DNA from: an uncultured Megasphaera sp.
GTDB taxonomy: Bacteria; Bacillota; Negativicutes; Veillonellales; Megasphaeraceae
DNA length: 12,923 nt
Direction: 5' to 3'
Assembly: GCF_958350005.1 (NCBI RefSeq)
Contig: NZ_CATWFF010000044.1
Span: forward strand, 1 to 12,923
Below are positions 1 to 7,234 of the stretch, one piece after another (the stretch's first letter is position 1; each line of letters starts with the position of its first letter). The position numbers and the translations under genes are program-made. Below the pieces are notes generated by a model. That model had not been told where the DNA came from and made no database searches. It was given only the letters and a program-made list of their open reading frames with translations.

Positions 1-1095
1 CCCTTCCCGGTCGACGAGGGTAATATCGGCTTTATAGCCTACTTCCAGCTTGCCAATGTCCGTATAGCCCAGGCATTTGGCGCCCCCTTCGGTGAGCATG
101 TTGACGGCAGTTTCGGCCGGAATGACCAGGGGGTCCAGGGTGTTTGCCTTGTGAATCAGGGCGGCCAGGCGCATTTCTTCAACAATGTCCAGATTGTTGT
201 TGCTCGACGCGCCGTCTGTGCCGAGACCGACAGTAATGCCCTTTTTCAGCATGGCCGCAACTGGCGCAATACCGCTGGCCAGCTTCAGGTTGCTGCCCGG
301 GTTGTGAGCGACGCGGACGTGTTTTTTCGCCATGAGATCCAGGTCGGCATCGTCGACCCAGACGCAGTGTGCTGCCAGGCAGCCGCAGTCCAGGACGCCC
401 AGTTCATCCATAAGGGCAATAGGCGACTTGCCGTACTGTTTTTTAATGTTTTCCACTTCGCCTTTTGTTTCGCTGAGGTGAATATGGATTTCCGCTCCCA
501 GTTCATGGGCCGCATCGACGACTTGCCGCAAATAGTCCGGCGGGCACGTATATGGCGCATGAGGACCAAGCATGACCGTAATACGGCCGTCAGCTTTGCC
601 GTTCCAGGTCCGGTAAAAATCCTTGCTTTCTGCCAGGGCTTCCTGCGCATTGGGCGTAATGCCTGTCATGCCCCGGCACAGGGCTGCGCGGATTCCCGAC
701 CGTTCGACCGCTCTGGCTACATCATCCATGAAGAAATACATGTCTGCAAAGCTGGTCGTGCCGCAGCGGATCATTTCGGCAATACCGAGCATCGTCTGAG
801 CATAGACGACGTCACTGTTCAGCTTGGCTTCAGCCGGCCAGATTTTCTTTTCCAGCCAGTCCATGAGCTGCATATCGTCGGCGTAGCTGCGGAACACAGT
901 CATGGCAATATGATTATGCGTATTCACGAAGCCCGGCAGAGCCAGCATGCCCTGCCCGTCCATGACTTCATCGTACTGGCTTTCATCGGGAGCTACCGGA
1001 AAGTCTGTAATGCGGTCATCCGTCAGTTCCAGGCACTGATCTTCCGTTACGGCATGATTGCGATACAATGCTACGTGTTTCAGTAATGTTTTCAT
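1..1095 (-). CDS. mtaD: 5'-methylthioadenosine/S-adenosylhomocysteine deaminase, C-terminus cut by window edge
   Basis: This is an amidohydrolase-superfamily, metal-dependent deaminase that converts SAH and MTA (and often adenosine) to the inosyl forms plus ammonia in the cytosol. The frame is open from ATG 1095 to the window edge (365 codons); the family is about 430 residues, so some 65 C-terminal residues are missing. Visible motifs are NTHNH (metal ligands H60 and H62), GPHAPYTCP near 177-185, HLSE (H206, catalytic E209), AAHCVW (H243) and GTDGASSNNN (metal ligand D294). These match the Thermotoga TM0936 type. The usual NTHTH is NTHNH here; the metal histidines are kept. A GGAGAT ribosome site lies just upstream. 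The gene starts 17 bases after the ahcY stop, so the two are very likely co-transcribed. Family call is firm. Preference among MTA, SAH and adenosine cannot be read from sequence. Confidence 0.93.
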   Translation of the reverse strand, partial: MKTLLKHVALYRNHAVTEDQCLELTDDRITDFPVAPDESQYDEVMDGQGMLALPGFVNTHNHIAMTVFRSYADDMQLMDWLEKKIWPAEAKLNSDVVYAQTMLGIAEMIRCGTTSFADMYFFMDDVARAVERSGIRAALCRGMTGITPNAQEALAESKDFYRTWNGKADGRITVMLGPHAPYTCPPDYLRQVVDAAHELGAEIHIHLSETKGEVENIKKQYGKSPIALMDELGVLDCGCLAAHCVWVDDADLDLMAKKHVRVAHNPGSNLKLASGIAPVAAMLKKGITVGLGTDGASSNNNLDIVEEMRLAALIHKANTLDPLVIPAETAVNMLTEGGAKCLGYTDIGKLEVGYKADITLVDREG

Positions 1096-1112
1096 TCTCT
1101 ATCTCCGTCTTC

Positions 1113-2354
1113 TCAGTCCAGATTCAGGTATTTGCGCTGTTCATCCGACAATGCATCGATTGCATAGCCCATGGATTTCAACTTGATGCGGGCAATTTCC
1201 ATGTCAATATCGTGAGGCAGGACGTAGACGTGATTGCCCAGTTCGGCATGGTGTTCGAGAATGTACTTGGCAGCCAGGGCCTGGACGGCAAAGGACAGAT
1301 CCATAATTTCTGCCGGATGGCCGTCGCCGGCAGCCAAGTTGACCAGACGGCCTTCCGCCAGGAGGTTGATAATGTGGCCATTTGCCAGTTCGTAGCCTTC
1401 AATGTTGTGGCGTGCTTCAAAATGGCGGACTGCCAGGGCTTCCAGTTCAGGCTTGTTGATTTCTACGTCAAAGTGACCGGCATTAGCCAGGATGACGCCG
1501 TCTTTCATATTCTTCATATGTTCGCCGCGAATGACGTCTTTATCGCCAGTAAGAGTAACGAAAATGTCGCCTACTTTGGCAGCTTCAGCCATAGGCATAA
1601 CTTCAAAACCGTCGAATACGGCTTCAATGGCTTTAATCGGGTCTACTTCGGTGACGATGACATGGGCACCCAGGCCTTTGGCCCGCATGGCGCAGCCGCG
1701 GCCGCACCAGCCATAGCCGGCAATGACGACCCGTTTGCCTACAACGGTCAGGTTTGTTGTCCGCATGATGCCGTCCCACGTAGACTGACCTGTGCCATAT
1801 CGGTTATCAAACAGGTATTTGCAGTACGAATCGTTGGCTGCGATCATGGGGAATTTCAGTTCTCCTGCTTTGTCCAGGCCATGAAGGCGGTTGACGCCAG
1901 TCGTCGTTTCTTCCGTGCCGCCCAGGAGGTTGACCAGGGCATCCTGACGGGTCGTGTGCAGCAGGTGTACCTGATCGCCGCCGTCATCAATGATAATATC
2001 CGGATGATGGTCGAGGGCTTTATTGAGGAAGCCGAAATATTCTTCATCTGTGCAGCCATGCCAGGCATAGACAGTCAGGCCGTCGTCAACGAGGGCTGCG
2101 GCGACGTCATCCTGCGTGGACAGAGGATTGCTGCCTGTAACGATGACGTTGGCACCGGCACGATGCAGTACTTTGGCCAGGTACGCCGTCTTTGCTTCCA
2201 GGTGGACGCTGACGCATACGGTCTTTCCTTTAAAGGTCTGTTCTTTTTTCAGCGTATCGCCAATGGCATTCAGCGTCGGCATGTAATGATCGACCCAGCT
2301 GATTTTTTCGTGGCCGCTTTTGGCCAGGTTCATATCGCGAATCATGGATTCCAT
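1113..2354 (-). CDS. ahcY: Adenosylhomocysteinase family, archaeal/Thermotoga type; possibly S-inosylhomocysteine hydrolase
   Basis: This NAD-dependent hydrolase splits SAH (or S-inosylhomocysteine) into homocysteine and a nucleoside, relieving inhibition of methyltransferases. It has 413 residues; the common bacterial/eukaryotic form has about 430-470. Catalytic equivalents are present: H51, D127, E149, K179, D183, N184 and H294. The NAD loop GYGWCGRG is at 213-220. It lacks the C-terminal KPDHYRY-like tail that contacts the neighbouring subunit's NAD, and human Cys195 is Thr188. The purine-pocket motif reads HLEAKTAYL (51-59). Aligned on TAxL with human HMTVETAVL, Thr57 and Glu59 become E53 and K55. 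That pattern is shared, as I recall, with archaeal and Thermotoga enzymes, and a Methanocaldococcus homologue prefers S-inosylhomocysteine. The start is ATG 2354: AGAGGT lies 10 bases upstream, within the end of mtnA. M4 is a worse-spaced alternative. Only 8 bases separate it from mtnA. Confidence 0.93.
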   Translation of the reverse strand: MESMIRDMNLAKSGHEKISWVDHYMPTLNAIGDTLKKEQTFKGKTVCVSVHLEAKTAYLAKVLHRAGANVIVTGSNPLSTQDDVAAALVDDGLTVYAWHGCTDEEYFGFLNKALDHHPDIIIDDGGDQVHLLHTTRQDALVNLLGGTEETTTGVNRLHGLDKAGELKFPMIAANDSYCKYLFDNRYGTGQSTWDGIMRTTNLTVVGKRVVIAGYGWCGRGCAMRAKGLGAHVIVTEVDPIKAIEAVFDGFEVMPMAEAAKVGDIFVTLTGDKDVIRGEHMKNMKDGVILANAGHFDVEINKPELEALAVRHFEARHNIEGYELANGHIINLLAEGRLVNLAAGDGHPAEIMDLSFAVQALAAKYILEHHAELGNHVYVLPHDIDMEIARIKLKSMGYAIDALSDEQRKYLNLD

Positions 2355-2362
2355 AAGATTAA

Positions 2363-3433
2363 TTACCTCTTTTCTGTAAATTCAGCAAAAAATGCAGGTA
2401 CCTGCACAGCGTCCGGATGAGACAGGACGCCTTTTTCCGTAATAATGGCTGCAATGTTTTTGTGAGGCGTCACATCGAAAGCCGGATTACATACAGCAGC
2501 ATCAGGCAGTGCCGCCGGAACGCCCTGGAAGCAGCGGACTTCGTCGTGATCCCGTTCTTCAATGGGTATCTGCTCGCCTGTCTGCAGGGACAAGTCAAAG
2601 GTCGATACCGGCGCTGCCACGTAAAAGGGCACGCCATGGGCCCTGGCCAGAATGGACACGCCATACGTGCCGATTTTATTGGCCGTATCGCCATTGGCCG
2701 TAATGCGGTCAGCGCCGACAATGACGGCGTCTACGCCTTTCGTCTTCATGACCCAGGCAGCCATGTTATCCGTAATGAGGGTTACGGGAATGCCGTCGGC
2801 CATGAGCTCCGACACGGTCAGGCGGGCGCCCTGCAGGAGGGGCCGTGTTTCATCGGCATAGACCATGCGGATGAGGCCCCGTTTGTGAAGGGCCCGAATG
2901 ACTCCCAGGGCTGTACCTACACCGGCTGTTGCCAGGGCGCCGGCATTGCAGTGCGTCAGAATCGTCAGGGTCTTCCCCTGTTTAGCTAGTTCGTCTGCCC
3001 CATATTCGGCCATGGCCGTATTGATGGCCACGTCTTCCTGATGAAGCTGCACGGCCTTTGCTTCCAGCGCCGGCACAATAGCCGCCATGCCCTGGCCGGC
3101 AGCGTTCCGGGCCGTCTCTTTCATCTGCTCCAGGGCCCAGTGCAGGTTTACTGCCGTCGGCCGGGCCCCATCGAGTCTGCGGCACAGATCTTCAAAGTCT
3201 GCACAGAAAGCGGCAGTATCACCGCCATAAGCGGTCTGGTCCAGGGACCGGGCTGCCAGGACAGCGCCATAAGCAGCAGCTACGCCAATCGCCGGGGCGC
3301 CGCGTACGGCCAGAATGGCAATGGCGTCGTACACATCCTGCCAGGACGTGCAGGTACGATAGTCTTCCGTCATGGGAAGTTTTGTCTGATCCAGTAGGAT
3401 AAGCTGGCCTTTCTGCCAGCGCAGCGTTTCCAT
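2363..3433 (-). CDS. mtnA: S-methyl-5-thioribose-1-phosphate isomerase
   Basis: MtnA isomerises the aldose methylthioribose-1-phosphate to the ketose methylthioribulose-1-phosphate in methionine salvage. The eIF2B-like family signature is clear over 356 residues (family about 350): RGAPAIG at 44-50, THCNAGALAT at 160-169 with catalytic C162, YADETRPLLQG at 192-202, and GADRITANGDTANK at 240-253 with catalytic D242. A longer open frame reaches 3499, but its extra 22 residues overlap mtnP in another frame and do not resemble the family, so ATG 3433 (METLRWQ) is chosen. The mtnP stop TAG is one base before this ATG and no good Shine-Dalgarno is visible, so translation is probably coupled to mtnP. 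Its substrate is the product of the phosphorylase encoded just upstream. No methylthioribose kinase is present, which fits a phosphorylase-based route. Confidence 0.95.
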   Translation of the reverse strand: METLRWQKGQLILLDQTKLPMTEDYRTCTSWQDVYDAIAILAVRGAPAIGVAAAYGAVLAARSLDQTAYGGDTAAFCADFEDLCRRLDGARPTAVNLHWALEQMKETARNAAGQGMAAIVPALEAKAVQLHQEDVAINTAMAEYGADELAKQGKTLTILTHCNAGALATAGVGTALGVIRALHKRGLIRMVYADETRPLLQGARLTVSELMADGIPVTLITDNMAAWVMKTKGVDAVIVGADRITANGDTANKIGTYGVSILARAHGVPFYVAAPVSTFDLSLQTGEQIPIEERDHDEVRCFQGVPAALPDAAVCNPAFDVTPHKNIAAIITEKGVLSHPDAVQVPAFFAEFTEKR

Positions 3434-3434
3434 A

Positions 3435-4232
3435 CTACACCATGAAGCCGCCGTACTCGCGCAGGGCGTGGCGGCATTCGCAGTCCATATCGCTGTCATA
3501 AATTTCGACAGTTTTCATCAGCAGTTCCCGCAGGCGCTGGGAATTCTGTTCCATACATTCGACTACTTCCGAGTGCGTAAGGGCAGCCGGGGAAATGCCG
3601 GCTGCAAAATTGGTCACCATGGAAACGGTAGCGTAGCACATTTCCGCTTCTCTGGCCAGACAGACTTCCGGTACATTGGTCATGCCTACCAGATCGCCGC
3701 CTAATTTTTCATACATCTTGATTTCTGCCGGCGTTTCAAAGCGCGGTCCTTCGGTGCAGACATAGACGCCGCCGGAATGAACCGTATAGCCGCTCAGAAT
3801 CTGGCTGGCCGTAATGACGGCACTGCGCAGGGAATAGCAGTATGGCTCGGTCATGTCGACGTGGACAACGCCGTTGGCGCCGCCGTCAAAGAAGGACGTA
3901 TGCCGGTTCTTCGTAAAATCGATAAACTGATCGGGCAGGACGAATTCATTGGGCTTGAATTCCCGGTTCAGAGACCCTACAGCAGTCGTCGACAAGATGG
4001 CCGTTACGCCGAGCCGCTTCAATCCCAGAATATTAGCCCGGTAATTAATCAGGTGCGGCGGAATGGAATGCAGTTTGCCGTGCCGGGGCAGGAAAATAAC
4101 GTCCTTGCCCTTATAGGTACCCTGGATGTAATGAATTTTTCCGTAGAACGTATCCATCTGGCGTTCCCGGACCGTATCCAGCATGGCCGCATCGCACACG
4201 CCAGTACCGCCAATAATCGCTATCAGTCCCAT
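3435..4232 (-). CDS. mtnP: MTA phosphorylase family (PNP/MTAP); possibly methylthioinosine phosphorylase
   Basis: This trimeric PNP/MTAP-type enzyme cleaves a 5'-methylthionucleoside with phosphate to give methylthioribose-1-phosphate and the free base. It has 265 residues, close to family length. Seen: GGTG at 8-11, RHG at 50-52, PPHLINYRANI at 58-68, TEGPRFET at 160-167, GMTNVPEVCLAREAE at 183-197 and VTNFAAG at 206-212. The last motif sets base preference. Human MTAP has Asp220 and Asp222 there, contacting adenine; here they are N208 and A210. Asn at this place is typical of 6-oxopurine phosphorylases, and the N/A pair resembles what I recall for Pseudomonas methylthioinosine phosphorylase. 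With mtaD in the same operon, methylthioinosine is a plausible true substrate. ATG 4232 follows the hslO stop by 3 bases, with AGGGG about 9 bases upstream. Family call is firm, specificity is inference. Confidence 0.93.
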   Translation of the reverse strand: MGLIAIIGGTGVCDAAMLDTVRERQMDTFYGKIHYIQGTYKGKDVIFLPRHGKLHSIPPHLINYRANILGLKRLGVTAILSTTAVGSLNREFKPNEFVLPDQFIDFTKNRHTSFFDGGANGVVHVDMTEPYCYSLRSAVITASQILSGYTVHSGGVYVCTEGPRFETPAEIKMYEKLGGDLVGMTNVPEVCLAREAEMCYATVSMVTNFAAGISPAALTHSEVVECMEQNSQRLRELLMKTVEIYDSDMDCECRHALREYGGFMV

Positions 4233-4235
4233 ATC

Positions 4236-5123
4236 CTATGACCCCTTTCGTTGTTTTGCAAACAGCGCAGCCAGTTCGTCGTGACTGATGACGTACTTGG
4301 CGCCGCAATAGTGACAGGTCATTTCCACCTGCGGGTCGGAGAGAAGATCCTGCTTATCCGAATCGCGCAGGGACAGGAGAACCCGTTCAATGCGGGCCTT
4401 GGAGCACGTACACTGCCAGAATACAGGCTGGCGGAACAGTTCTTTATAATGCATGCCGCCCAGAATAATGCCGGCCAGTTCTTCTCCTGTCGGATGATCC
4501 TGCAGGAATGACGTAATAGGCCCGATCTGGGTAATATTGGCTTCTACCCGGGACAGGGCTTCATCACTTGCGCCGGGCAGGGCCTGTACGAGAAAACCGC
4601 CGGAAGCAGCAATCGTATAGTCCCGGTCTACGAGAACGCCCAGGCTGATGGTGGAAGGAATCTGTTCTGATGTCAGCAGATAGTATGCCAGGTCTTCGGC
4701 GATTTCGCCGGATACCAGGTCGGCCTGACTCGTATAGGTCGTCTTTTCCGGCGTAAACCGCGTCACCGTCAGCTGTCCGTGCTGCCCTACGGCGCCGCCG
4801 ACGTCAAGTTTCCCATTGGCTTTGAGGGGCAGATCCACCTGGGGATGATCGACATATCCGCGCACTTTATTCGTATCAAAGGCATCAACATGAACGGCTC
4901 CCAGCGGGCCGTCGCCGTCAAATTTCAGCGACACCCCTTCATGGTTCTTATAGTCGCCGGCCAGAAGAAGAGCTCCCGTCATGGCCCGGCCCAGAGCTGC
5001 ACAGGCAACAGGCGACAGGTTATGCCGTTTCCGCGCTGTTTCCGTAATGCCGCGGGTCTGGGCTACAGACAGGCGAATTAATTCATCTGATGTATAGTGA
5101 ATAATAGTATCCTGAAGTGACAT
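4236..5123 (-). CDS. hslO: Redox-regulated chaperone Hsp33
   Basis: Hsp33 is a cytosolic holdase that is switched on by oxidation of its zinc-bound cysteines and prevents aggregation during oxidative stress. The protein has 295 residues, normal for the family. The C-terminal redox switch is intact: C238-x-C240, a 29-residue linker, then C270-x-x-C273. The N-terminal body starts with the family-like DTIIHYTSD. The frame is open back to 5357, but the extra 78 residues are basic, run through the typA terminator and do not look like Hsp33. ATG 5123 (MSLQD) is therefore chosen; AAAGGAT lies about 11 bases upstream. It is the first gene after the typA terminator, and mtnP begins 3 bases after its stop, so it appears to head the SAM by-product salvage operon. 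Identity is certain; why it leads this operon is not known. Confidence 0.96.
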   Translation of the reverse strand: MSLQDTIIHYTSDELIRLSVAQTRGITETARKRHNLSPVACAALGRAMTGALLLAGDYKNHEGVSLKFDGDGPLGAVHVDAFDTNKVRGYVDHPQVDLPLKANGKLDVGGAVGQHGQLTVTRFTPEKTTYTSQADLVSGEIAEDLAYYLLTSEQIPSTISLGVLVDRDYTIAASGGFLVQALPGASDEALSRVEANITQIGPITSFLQDHPTGEELAGIILGGMHYKELFRQPVFWQCTCSKARIERVLLSLRDSDKQDLLSDPQVEMTCHYCGAKYVISHDELAALFAKQRKGS

Positions 5124-5163
5124 TCCGTATGAGATCCTTTCTAAATGAAATTTATACCTAATA

Positions 5164-5192
5164 ATTATACTACATCTGGGAGAAAGAAAAAA
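5164..5192 (-). promoter_or_regulatory. Probable promoter of the hslO-mtnP-mtnA-ahcY-mtaD operon
   Basis: A perfect TATAAT lies on the minus strand at 5164-5169, downstream of the typA terminator and about 40 bases before the hslO start. The -35 position with 17-base spacing (5187-5192) is only a run of T, so the -35 match is poor. A second, weaker TATAAA lies a few bases further on. I see no SAM or other riboswitch fold in the short leader. Confidence 0.5.
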
Positions 5193-5215
5193 GCAGTCCC
5201 GGCAAACAGGTACAG

Positions 5216-5251
5216 AAAAACCTCTCAGCCCAAGGGAGCAGAGAGGTTTTT
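5216..5251 (-). terminator. Intrinsic terminator after typA (bidirectional in form)
   Basis: An 11-bp perfect inverted repeat pairs 5216-5226 with 5241-5251 (core CCTCTC/GAGAGG, flanked by A5 and T5) around a 14-base loop. It sits 23 bases after the typA stop and separates typA from the hslO operon. The A and T runs on both sides mean it could stop transcription from either direction. Confidence 0.9.
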
Positions 5252-5274
5252 CTCCATGCCTGAAGGCGCTGTGC

Positions 5275-7083
5275 TTAGCCTTTGCGCATGGCTTTTTTAC
5301 GATCGTGCTTATCCAGGATCGCTTTGCGGATACGGATGCTCTTCGGCGTAACTTCAACGAGTTCGTCGTCGTTGATCCATTCCAGCGATTTTTCCAGACC
5401 CATATCCTGCGGCGGTACGAGGCGAAGGGCTTCGTCCGATGCGGAAGAACGGGTGTTGGTCAGATGTTTCTTCTTGCACGGATTGACATCAATATCTACA
5501 TCGCGGTTGCTTTCACCAACGACCTGGCCGAGGTAAATTTCCTGACCCGGTTTGATGAACATGACGCCCCGGTCCTGCAGGTTGAAAATGCCGTAGCCTG
5601 TCGTCGTGCCCGATTCAAAGGCAACGAGGCTGCCCCGCGTACGGCCGGGAATTTCTCCCTTCCAGGGTGCATAGCCGTTGAAGACATGGTACATAATGCC
5701 GTTGCCTTTTGTAGCGGTCAGGAATTCGCTGCGGAAGCCAATGAGGCCGCGGGCAGGAATGATAAATTCCAGACGGGTATAGCCGGAAATATCGGTCATG
5801 TTGACCATTTCAGCCTTGCGGGTACCCAGTTTTTCCATGACAGCACCCATGAATTCCTGCGGTACGTCAATGGTCAGGGCTTCCAGGGGTTCACATTTCT
5901 GACCGTTAATTTCCTTGGTAATAACGCTGGGCTTGCCGATCTGCATTTCATAGCCCTGACGGCGCATTTCTTCGATGAGAACGGCAATGTGCAGTTCGCC
6001 GCGGCCCGATACCTTGAAGGCATCGGCGCTGTCTGTTTCTTCTACGCGCAGGGATACGTTGGTCTGTACTTCACGGAACAGACGGTCCCGCAGATGACGG
6101 CTCGTGACGAATTCCCCTTCCTGACCGGCAAAGGGGCTGTCGTTGACGTAGAAAATCATGGACAGCGTCGGTTCGTCAATGTTGATTTTCGGCAGGGCTT
6201 CCGGATTCTGCGGGTCCGTAACGGTTTCGCCGATTTTCAGGTCGCCAATGCCGACGATGCAGGCGATTTCGCCCATAGCCGCTTCTTCCTGTTCAACCCG
6301 CTTCAGGCCTTCATAGGTATAGACACGGCCGATTTTGGCACGGCGCTGGCTTTCCCCGTCTGTTACGACAACGTTCTGATTGGGCTTCATCTTGCCGCGG
6401 ACAATACGGCCAATGGCGATTTTGCCGACATAGTCATCATAATCCAGGGTCGTAACCATGAACTGGAGAGGACCGTCGACGTCGCCTTTCGGGCACGGGC
6501 AGTATTTAATAATCGTCTTGAACAGCGGTTCCAGATTGTCGCTGTCGTCATCCATGGACAGTTTGGCAATGCCGTCACGGCCATTGGCATATACGACAGG
6601 GAAATCGAGCTGATCGTCCGTTGCGTCCAGTTCCATGAACAGTTCCAGTACTTCGTCTTCTACTTCCGAAACGCGGGCACCGGGCTTATCTATTTTATTG
6701 ATAACGACGATAGGCTTCAGTTTCTGTTCCAGCGCCTTGCGCAGTACGTATTTTGTCTGCGGCATAGGGCCTTCAAAAGCATCGACCAGCAGCAGTACGC
6801 CGTCAACCATATTCAGGACGCGTTCGACTTCGCCGCCGAAATCGGCATGCCCCGGCGTATCGACAATGTTGATCTTAACGCCGTCATGCATGACGGACGT
6901 GTTTTTCGACAAAATCGTAATGCCCCGTTCCCGTTCAATGTCCCCGGAGTCCATGACGCGTTCGGCGACTTTTTCATTCGACCGAAAGACATGGCTCTGT
7001 TTGAGCATAGCGTCAACCAGCGTCGTCTTGCCATGGTCGACGTGGGCGATAATTGCAATATTACGAATATCTTGGCGTTCCAT
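5275..7083 (-). CDS. typA: Ribosome-associated translational GTPase TypA/BipA
   Basis: TypA/BipA is an EF-G-like GTPase that binds ribosomes and helps ribosome assembly and translation under stress or low temperature. The protein has 602 residues, close to family length. GTPase motifs: AHVDHGKT at 13-20 (P-loop), RERGITI at 51-57, DTPGHADFG at 75-83 and NKIDKPGA at 129-136. The domain II, EF-G domain V-like and TypA-specific C-terminal regions follow without a break; the C-terminus is strongly basic. ATG 7083 has AGGAGAGAGGAT upstream, and the protein starts with the family-typical MERQDIRNIAIIAH. It appears monocistronic, with its own promoter and a terminator just after the stop. The gene nearly avoids TTA, CTA and TCA codons, which creates a 599-codon open frame on the other strand that I regard as meaningless. 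Confidence 0.97.
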   Translation of the reverse strand: MERQDIRNIAIIAHVDHGKTTLVDAMLKQSHVFRSNEKVAERVMDSGDIERERGITILSKNTSVMHDGVKINIVDTPGHADFGGEVERVLNMVDGVLLLVDAFEGPMPQTKYVLRKALEQKLKPIVVINKIDKPGARVSEVEDEVLELFMELDATDDQLDFPVVYANGRDGIAKLSMDDDSDNLEPLFKTIIKYCPCPKGDVDGPLQFMVTTLDYDDYVGKIAIGRIVRGKMKPNQNVVVTDGESQRRAKIGRVYTYEGLKRVEQEEAAMGEIACIVGIGDLKIGETVTDPQNPEALPKINIDEPTLSMIFYVNDSPFAGQEGEFVTSRHLRDRLFREVQTNVSLRVEETDSADAFKVSGRGELHIAVLIEEMRRQGYEMQIGKPSVITKEINGQKCEPLEALTIDVPQEFMGAVMEKLGTRKAEMVNMTDISGYTRLEFIIPARGLIGFRSEFLTATKGNGIMYHVFNGYAPWKGEIPGRTRGSLVAFESGTTTGYGIFNLQDRGVMFIKPGQEIYLGQVVGESNRDVDIDVNPCKKKHLTNTRSSASDEALRLVPPQDMGLEKSLEWINDDELVEVTPKSIRIRKAILDKHDRKKAMRKG

Positions 7084-7146
7084 CTAATATCCTCTCTCCT
7101 ATGACTACAAAATGAACAGCTGTCAATGTTAGTTGATAACTTGATA

Positions 7147-7175
7147 AGTATACCACAAAATCATGGCGGCGTGAA
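7147..7175 (-). promoter_or_regulatory. Predicted typA promoter with extended -10
   Basis: On the minus strand TATACT (7147-7152) is preceded by TGG, giving an extended -10. TTCACG (7170-7175) lies 17 bases upstream and matches 4 of 6 of the -35 consensus. The start would lie about 55-60 bases before the typA ATG. No terminator is visible between murB and this site, so some read-through from murB is possible. Confidence 0.7.
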
Positions 7176-7234
7176 TAGAAAAGTGCAGGTATCCCCTATT
7201 TTTTACAAAACAGAGAGACGCCGGCAGCAATTTT

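Noticed and set aside
1068..2420. 450-codon plus-strand frame opposite ahcY
   Set aside because: Same mirrored register as ahcY; composition rich in Phe, Val and Gln as expected for the complement of a real gene.
3434..3499. 22-residue N-terminal extension of MtnA
   Set aside because: It overlaps the mtnP 3' end in another frame and does not resemble MtnA; ATG 3433 gives the family length.
5124..5215. SAM or SAH riboswitch ahead of the salvage operon
   Set aside because: The leader after the likely start is only about 40 bases, and I see no fold or conserved core of such a riboswitch.
5124..5357. 78-residue N-terminal extension of Hsp33
   Set aside because: It reads back through the typA terminator and the hslO promoter into typA; ATG 5123 has a proper ribosome site and gives the normal family start.
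5305..7104. 599-codon open frame on the plus strand opposite typA
   Set aside because: It is codon-for-codon antisense to typA, its translation resembles no family I know, and typA is unmistakable. It results from the scarcity of TTA, CTA and TCA codons.
7176..7234. Terminator after murB
   Set aside because: A/T runs and a GCCGGC palindrome are present, but I cannot pair a stable stem directly followed by a T run.
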